Part shown: piece by piece, positions 60,933 through 64,000 of the stretch
Position numbering within the stretch: the first letter of the stretch is position 1
How the letters are laid out: each line of letters opens with the position of its first letter
DNA from: Tritonibacter aquimaris
GTDB lineage: Bacteria; Pseudomonadota; Alphaproteobacteria; Rhodobacterales; Rhodobacteraceae
Reading direction: 5' to 3'
Assembly: GCF_009617595.1 (NCBI RefSeq)
Contig: NZ_WIXK01000005.1
Coordinates: 186,001-250,000, forward strand
Length of the DNA: 64,000 nt
The notes under the pieces: generated by a model
Databases searched by the model: none
Told to the model about the DNA's origin: nothing
What the model saw: the letters and a program-made list of their open reading frames with translations, nothing else
Program-made: the position numbers and the translations under genes

Positions 60933-61349
60933 GTGTCTAAACTTACTTTGGGCTCCTATCCGCATCTTTTGGGATTTGAGCAACTTGAACGTCTGCTGGA
61001 GCGCTCGGCGAAATCTGGCAATGAAGGCTACCCCCCATATAATATCGAACAGACGTCGGATTTTTCCTATCGCATCACCCTGGCTGTGGCCGGGTTTGGC
61101 GAAGAAGATCTGGCCATCACCATCGAAGATCGCCAGCTGGTGATCCGCGGGCGTCAGCGCGATGACAGCGAAGGCCGGGTGTTTTTGCACCGTGGCATTG
61201 CCGCGCGTCAGTTTCAGCGCATGTTTGTGCTCGCCGATGGGGTCGAAGTGGGCGAAGCGGTGATGGAAAACGGGCTGTTGCACGTTGACCTGACCCAGTC
61301 GCGCCCGGAAACTGTGGTGCAGACCATCAATATCAGAAAGGGGCAGTAA
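60933..61349 (+). CDS. Small heat-shock protein, Hsp20 family
   Basis: A 138-residue Hsp20/alpha-crystallin-domain protein, an ATP-independent holdase. The ACD (about 40-130) contains Y-R-I-T-L-A-V-A-G-F near 48-57 and the signature G-L-L-H-V-D-L near 117-123. The short N-terminus (H-L-L-G-F-E-Q-L) is typical of alphaproteobacterial class A proteins. It starts with GTG, preceded by AAAGGA. A near-consensus sigma-32 promoter lies upstream and DUF1150 begins one base after its stop. Confidence 0.94.
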   Translation: MSKLTLGSYPHLLGFEQLERLLERSAKSGNEGYPPYNIEQTSDFSYRITLAVAGFGEEDLAITIEDRQLVIRGRQRDDSEGRVFLHRGIAARQFQRMFVLADGVEVGEAVMENGLLHVDLTQSRPETVVQTINIRKGQ

Positions 61350-61350
61350 G

Positions 61351-61575
61351 ATGCAGGAACAGTTTGGCAATGCGGGTGGTGCTCAGCGGGTTGTATATGT
61401 GAAATCCGTTGACGTTGCAGAGCTGCCGCAGGAAATGCAGGTCAATGCCGAAGGCCGCAGCCATCTTTACGCGGTGCATAACGACAGTGGAGAGCAGCTG
61501 GCCGTTGTTGCAGACCGCCGCATGGCGTTTATTCTGGCACGGCAAAACGATTGCGCCCCGGTGCCAGTGCATTAA
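61351..61575 (+). CDS. DUF1150 family protein
   Basis: A 74-residue DUF1150 protein with the family pattern V-Y-V-K-S-V-D-V-A-E-L-P and the C-terminal A-V-V-A-D-R-R-M-A-F. The family is almost always encoded right after hsp20 in alphaproteobacteria. It has no known function. It begins one base after the hsp20 stop, so both are made from one heat-shock transcript that ends at the terminator at 61658. Confidence 0.92.
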   Translation: MQEQFGNAGGAQRVVYVKSVDVAELPQEMQVNAEGRSHLYAVHNDSGEQLAVVADRRMAFILARQNDCAPVPVH

Positions 61576-61657
61576 CCGTGCCTTTGCGTAGCTGCCGCGC
61601 GGCTCCATTTTGATCACATGGCTGAGCGCCGGTGCAGCACCATCAATGTATTCATAC

Positions 61658-61683
61658 AAAGGCGGGTTTTGACCCGCCTTTTT
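61658..61683 (+). terminator. Terminator of hsp20-DUF1150
   Basis: AAAGGCGGGT pairs with ACCCGCCTTT around a four-base loop and continues into more T. It lies 83 bases after the DUF1150 stop. Confidence 0.9.
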
Positions 61684-61718
61684 GCTGCGCATAAGCTAAC
61701 AAAAAACGGAGCTTATGA

Positions 61719-62609
61719 ATGTCTTTGACCCCTTATGCCTTTGATTGGGTAGATGCTTTTACCAACCAACCCTTTGGTGGCAATGGCTGCGCTGTGGTGC
61801 ATGGGGGTGCACATCTGCCCGAAGCCGTGGCCTGTGCCTATGTGCGCGAAACGTCCCTGGTGGAATGCACCTTTGTGGGGCCTTCTGATGTGGCGGATTT
61901 CCACGTGCGCTATTTTCTGGCCAGCCGTGAAATCCCCTTTGCGGGCCATCCCACAATTGCCACCGTGGCTGCGTTGCAAAGCCGTGGCATGATCACGGCT
62001 GCGCAACTGACGCTGGAAACCCAGGCGGGGATCGTGAAGATTGATCTTCGCGGCGATACCATTGAGATGACCCAGATCGCACCGGAGTTTGGCCCGTTGG
62101 CCGATCCTGAACTGGTGGCGGCGGCAGTTTCTTTGCCGGTCTCAGCGATTGTGGGTGCACCGCAGAAGGTCTCTACTGGTTTGCCGTTTTGCATCACGGT
62201 GCTGAAAGATCGTGCAAGCCTTGAGGCAGCAGAACTGAACCTGGATGCATTGGCAGCGCTGGGCCAGTCGCTTGGCGCGGATGGCATCGATATGATGGAG
62301 CCGTTTCTGGTGACGCTTGAGGGGGCAACCGGGGCAGGGGATACGTTTTCGCGCCTTCTGATGGCACCACCCAGCCCGCCGGAGGATGCGTTTACAGGTT
62401 CTGCCACCGGGGCGATGGCAGCCTACCTTTGGCACCACGGCTTGATGGCGAAAGAGAGCTTTATCGCCGAGCAGGGCCACGGCATGAACCGTCCCGGACA
62501 GGCGCAAGTCACACGGGCGGGCAGCACGGATGCTATCACCGGGGTCAAAGTTGCGGGGCAGGGCTTTGTGCTGATGTCGGGTGAAGTAAACCTGCCAGAC
62601 CAGCTATAG
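61719..62609 (+). CDS. PhzF-family isomerase/epimerase-like protein
   Basis: A 296-residue PhzF-family protein of the diaminopimelate-epimerase fold. The first domain has D-A-F-T-N-Q-P-F-G-G-N near residues 12-22, E-T-S-L-V-E near 48 with the catalytic Glu, and R-E-I-P-F-A-G-H-P-T near 70. The second domain has the matching G-A-G-D-T-F-S-R-L near 205. It likely isomerises a small metabolite; the true substrate is unknown. It converges with the Lrp gene, their 3' ends overlapping by six bases. Confidence 0.9.
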   Translation: MSLTPYAFDWVDAFTNQPFGGNGCAVVHGGAHLPEAVACAYVRETSLVECTFVGPSDVADFHVRYFLASREIPFAGHPTIATVAALQSRGMITAAQLTLETQAGIVKIDLRGDTIEMTQIAPEFGPLADPELVAAAVSLPVSAIVGAPQKVSTGLPFCITVLKDRASLEAAELNLDALAALGQSLGADGIDMMEPFLVTLEGATGAGDTFSRLLMAPPSPPEDAFTGSATGAMAAYLWHHGLMAKESFIAEQGHGMNRPGQAQVTRAGSTDAITGVKVAGQGFVLMSGEVNLPDQL

Positions 62610-63065
62610 CGGCGGCGGGCGCTGCGGCACCGGGGTGCTTTTGACAATCGATGTGTTGGTGGTGGCCATATGGGCAAAGGTTTCCAGTATGGGATCAAGC
62701 TCGGAAATGTCGCGCAGCAGCAGGCGGGCAACAAAGCCATCTTCGCCAGTGACTTTGTCGCAGTGAATAATGCGGGTGGTGGCGCGGATCTGATCTTCGA
62801 CGATGTGGCGTTTGCCGGGCAGCGGCCGCAGGCGCAACACCGCCTCAAGCGTATAGCCAAGCGCCTTGGGCGACAGTTGCAGCGAAAACCCTTCGATCAC
62901 GCCACTGTCCTGTAGCCGGTGCACCCGGTCGCGCACGGTGGGGGCCGAGACGCCCACCTGCTGCGCCAGATCGCGCCAGCTGATGCGCGCATCCACAGTG
63001 AGCGCCTGTAAAATAGCGCGGTCGAGCGGATCCAGCAGGTTCTCTTTTGAAGGCTCTATCGGCAT
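62604..63065 (-). CDS. Lrp/AsnC-family transcriptional regulator
   Basis: A 153-residue Lrp/AsnC regulator: N-terminal winged HTH (about residues 10-60, with L-A-Q-Q-V-G-V-S-A-P-T-V-R-D-R-V) and a C-terminal RAM ligand domain (about 75-140, G-E-D-G-F-V-A-R). I start at M-P-I-E-P-S; the open frame is 20 codons longer without homology. It is divergent from a LysE-type exporter, a common pairing in which Lrp senses an amino acid and controls its export. Confidence 0.9.
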   Translation of the reverse strand: MPIEPSKENLLDPLDRAILQALTVDARISWRDLAQQVGVSAPTVRDRVHRLQDSGVIEGFSLQLSPKALGYTLEAVLRLRPLPGKRHIVEDQIRATTRIIHCDKVTGEDGFVARLLLRDISELDPILETFAHMATTNTSIVKSTPVPQRPPPL

Positions 63066-63170
63066 ATTGATTTCCAATACGGTGCAAAATTTATCAAACT
63101 GCTTTTGATGCTGCGCCCACATCATGTGTTTTGCAACCTATTCTGATGCTGATGTCAGCTTTGGGAAAAT

Positions 63171-63782
63171 ATGCAGATGATCTGGAGTGGTTTTGCAGTG
63201 GTTTCAGCGGTCAATATCGTGACGCCGGGGCCTGCCAATCTCAATACATTCAACCGCGCTGCGGAACTTGGTGCGCGCCGGGTGGTGCCTACGATTTTGG
63301 GCAATGCGCTGGGGCTGGCGGTGGGGGGGATGGCCTGCGCCAGCGGGGTGGGGACGATTGTGGTTGGCGCGCCTGTGATGTTGGCCGGGTTTCAGCTGTT
63401 TGGGGTGATTTACCTTGTGTGGCTGGGGGTAAAACTGATCTGGGGTCGTGCCGCCACGCAGGTCGCCGCGGTGCAGGTTAGCGCGCGGGCGCTGTGGTGG
63501 GAGGCTTTTGTGTTGGCGGTGAGCAACCCCAAGGCGTTGTTGTTTTATCTGGCGCTGTTGCCGCAGGTGCTGCGGCCGGATCGGCCGCTCTGGCCGCAGG
63601 CGGTGCTGTTTGTGGGCACCTATTGTGCGCTGTCGATCCTGTCGCTCAGCTCATATGCGCTGCTGGCGGGGGCGTGGCGCAGCCGGGGTATGTCGGCGCA
63701 GGGCTATCTGTGGTTTCGCCGCCTGTCGGGGGTGGTGCTGATCGGGTTTGCGCTGCACTTGGTGCTGCACTTGTGGCACTGA
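63171..63782 (+). CDS. LysE-family amino-acid exporter
   Basis: A 203-residue membrane protein with about six helices and the RhtB/LysE start (V-T-P-G-P-A-N) at residues 17-23, followed by G-N-A-L-G near 43. It exports amino acids such as homoserine or threonine from the cytoplasm; the exact substrate is unknown. It is divergent from an Lrp/AsnC regulator with 105 bases between start codons, so that regulator probably controls it. Confidence 0.92.
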   Translation: MQMIWSGFAVVSAVNIVTPGPANLNTFNRAAELGARRVVPTILGNALGLAVGGMACASGVGTIVVGAPVMLAGFQLFGVIYLVWLGVKLIWGRAATQVAAVQVSARALWWEAFVLAVSNPKALLFYLALLPQVLRPDRPLWPQAVLFVGTYCALSILSLSSYALLAGAWRSRGMSAQGYLWFRRLSGVVLIGFALHLVLHLWH

Positions 63783-63802
63783 GCTCGCGCTGAGCTGAAT
63801 GC

Positions 63803-63832
63803 AAAACGGCCCGCCAAAAGGCGGGCCGTTTT
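63803..63832. terminator. Bidirectional terminator between the LysE gene and the right-edge gene
   Basis: AAAACGGCCCGCC pairs with GGCGGGCCGTTTT around AAAA (13-base stem), 20 bases after the LysE stop. It also follows the stop of the convergent right-edge gene. Confidence 0.92.
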
Positions 63833-63858
63833 TAAAACGCTATCCAATCTGGTAGAGA

Positions 63859-64000
63859 TCAGCCTTTGATCAGGCCCATGCTTTCCAGCTTCAAGATCAC
63901 CTGATGGGCGCAGTTGTCGACTTCGACATTCTCGGTCTCAACGCTGAGCTCGGGGTTTTGCGGCACATCATAGGGGTCTGAAATCCCGGTGAACTCCTTG
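63859..64000 (-). CDS. Partial CDS: C-terminus of APS kinase or bifunctional sulfate adenylyltransferase/APS kinase
   Basis: Only the last 46 codons are in the window. They read K-E-F-T-G-I-S-D-P-Y-D-V-P-Q-N-P-E-L and end with an acidic, helical tail, which is the C-terminal signature of adenylylsulfate kinase (CysC). Alphaproteobacteria often fuse this domain to sulfate adenylyltransferase. The enzyme makes PAPS for sulfate assimilation or sulfation. The rest lies beyond the right edge, so the architecture cannot be judged. Confidence 0.85.
   Translation of the reverse strand, partial: KEFTGISDPYDVPQNPELSVETENVEVDNCAHQVILKLESMGLIKG

Overview
The window looks like a chromosomal segment of a marine alphaproteobacterium of the Rhodobacteraceae/Roseobacter group. 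The support is family-level and comes from gene content and G+C-rich coding: an RpoE-ChrR pair beside the flavoprotein/DUF1365/cyclopropane-synthase/MFS/DUF3833 gene set, hsp20 followed by DUF1150, DUF3572, TIGR01459-type HAD, DUF2161, VPLPA-CTERM exported proteins and an imelysin-centred iron operon. I would not name a genus. There is no prophage, insertion sequence, CRISPR array or recognisable defence island; most of the window is ordinary chromosomal gene content with a few accessory genes.

Layout. 1-3.5 kb: minus-strand iron operon hemP - imelysin (IrpA type) - di-haem oxidoreductase - second exported protein, with two inverted repeats upstream of hemP. 3.5-12.6 kb: metG, a YHS protein, small membrane proteins, two AraC-type regulators, an aldo/keto reductase, a DMT transporter, a Nudix hydrolase and DUF983. 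12.7-14.8 kb: an apparently autoregulated operon with an EF-hand protein, an ECF sigma factor, a membrane protein and a CpxP-like protein, preceded by a sigma-E-like promoter. 14.9-19.2 kb: cyclic-di-GMP genes, namely a PleD-like cyclase with degenerate receivers and an H-NOX-fold protein that lacks the haem-ligand histidine, overlapping an HNOBA-GGDEF cyclase. 19.3 kb: tRNA-Glu(TTC). 19.6-26.9 kb: rpoE-chrR and two divergent membrane-lipid operons. Three promoters there share TGATCC, an 18-base spacer and a T-A-rich -10, so the cluster reads as one singlet-oxygen/lipid-remodelling regulon. 27.3-30.2 kb: an exported protein with eight ~38-residue repeats followed by a chemoreceptor.

30-46 kb: H-type lectin domain protein, inositol-monophosphatase-like enzyme, prs, a cytoplasmic leucine-rich-repeat protein, ycgN-ribF, a MaoC hydratase, a HAD phosphatase, a DEAD-box helicase with a basic RG/GK-rich tail, Mn-dependent pyrophosphatase, an exported HExxH protein, two TraB/GumN paralogues and DUF2161. 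46-49 kb: groES-groEL under a CIRCE element. 49-57 kb: an Old Yellow Enzyme with a palindromic operator, VPLPA-CTERM proteins, a possible tandem ribbon-helix-helix protein, a TPR-like protein, a LysR regulator, a DMT transporter, a lipase-like hydrolase overlapping a PhnM-like amidohydrolase, and a stand-alone RNA ligase. 57-64 kb: purE-purK, a serine hydrolase, DUF465, hsp20-DUF1150 behind a near-consensus sigma-32 promoter, PhzF, an Lrp-type regulator divergent from a LysE exporter, and the end of an APS-kinase-type gene.

The best candidates for something not already described are the haem-ligand-less H-NOX/cyclase pair, the eight-repeat exported protein coupled to a chemoreceptor, the ChrR protein that has lost both cysteines of its zinc anti-sigma motif, and the small EF-hand/ECF operon.
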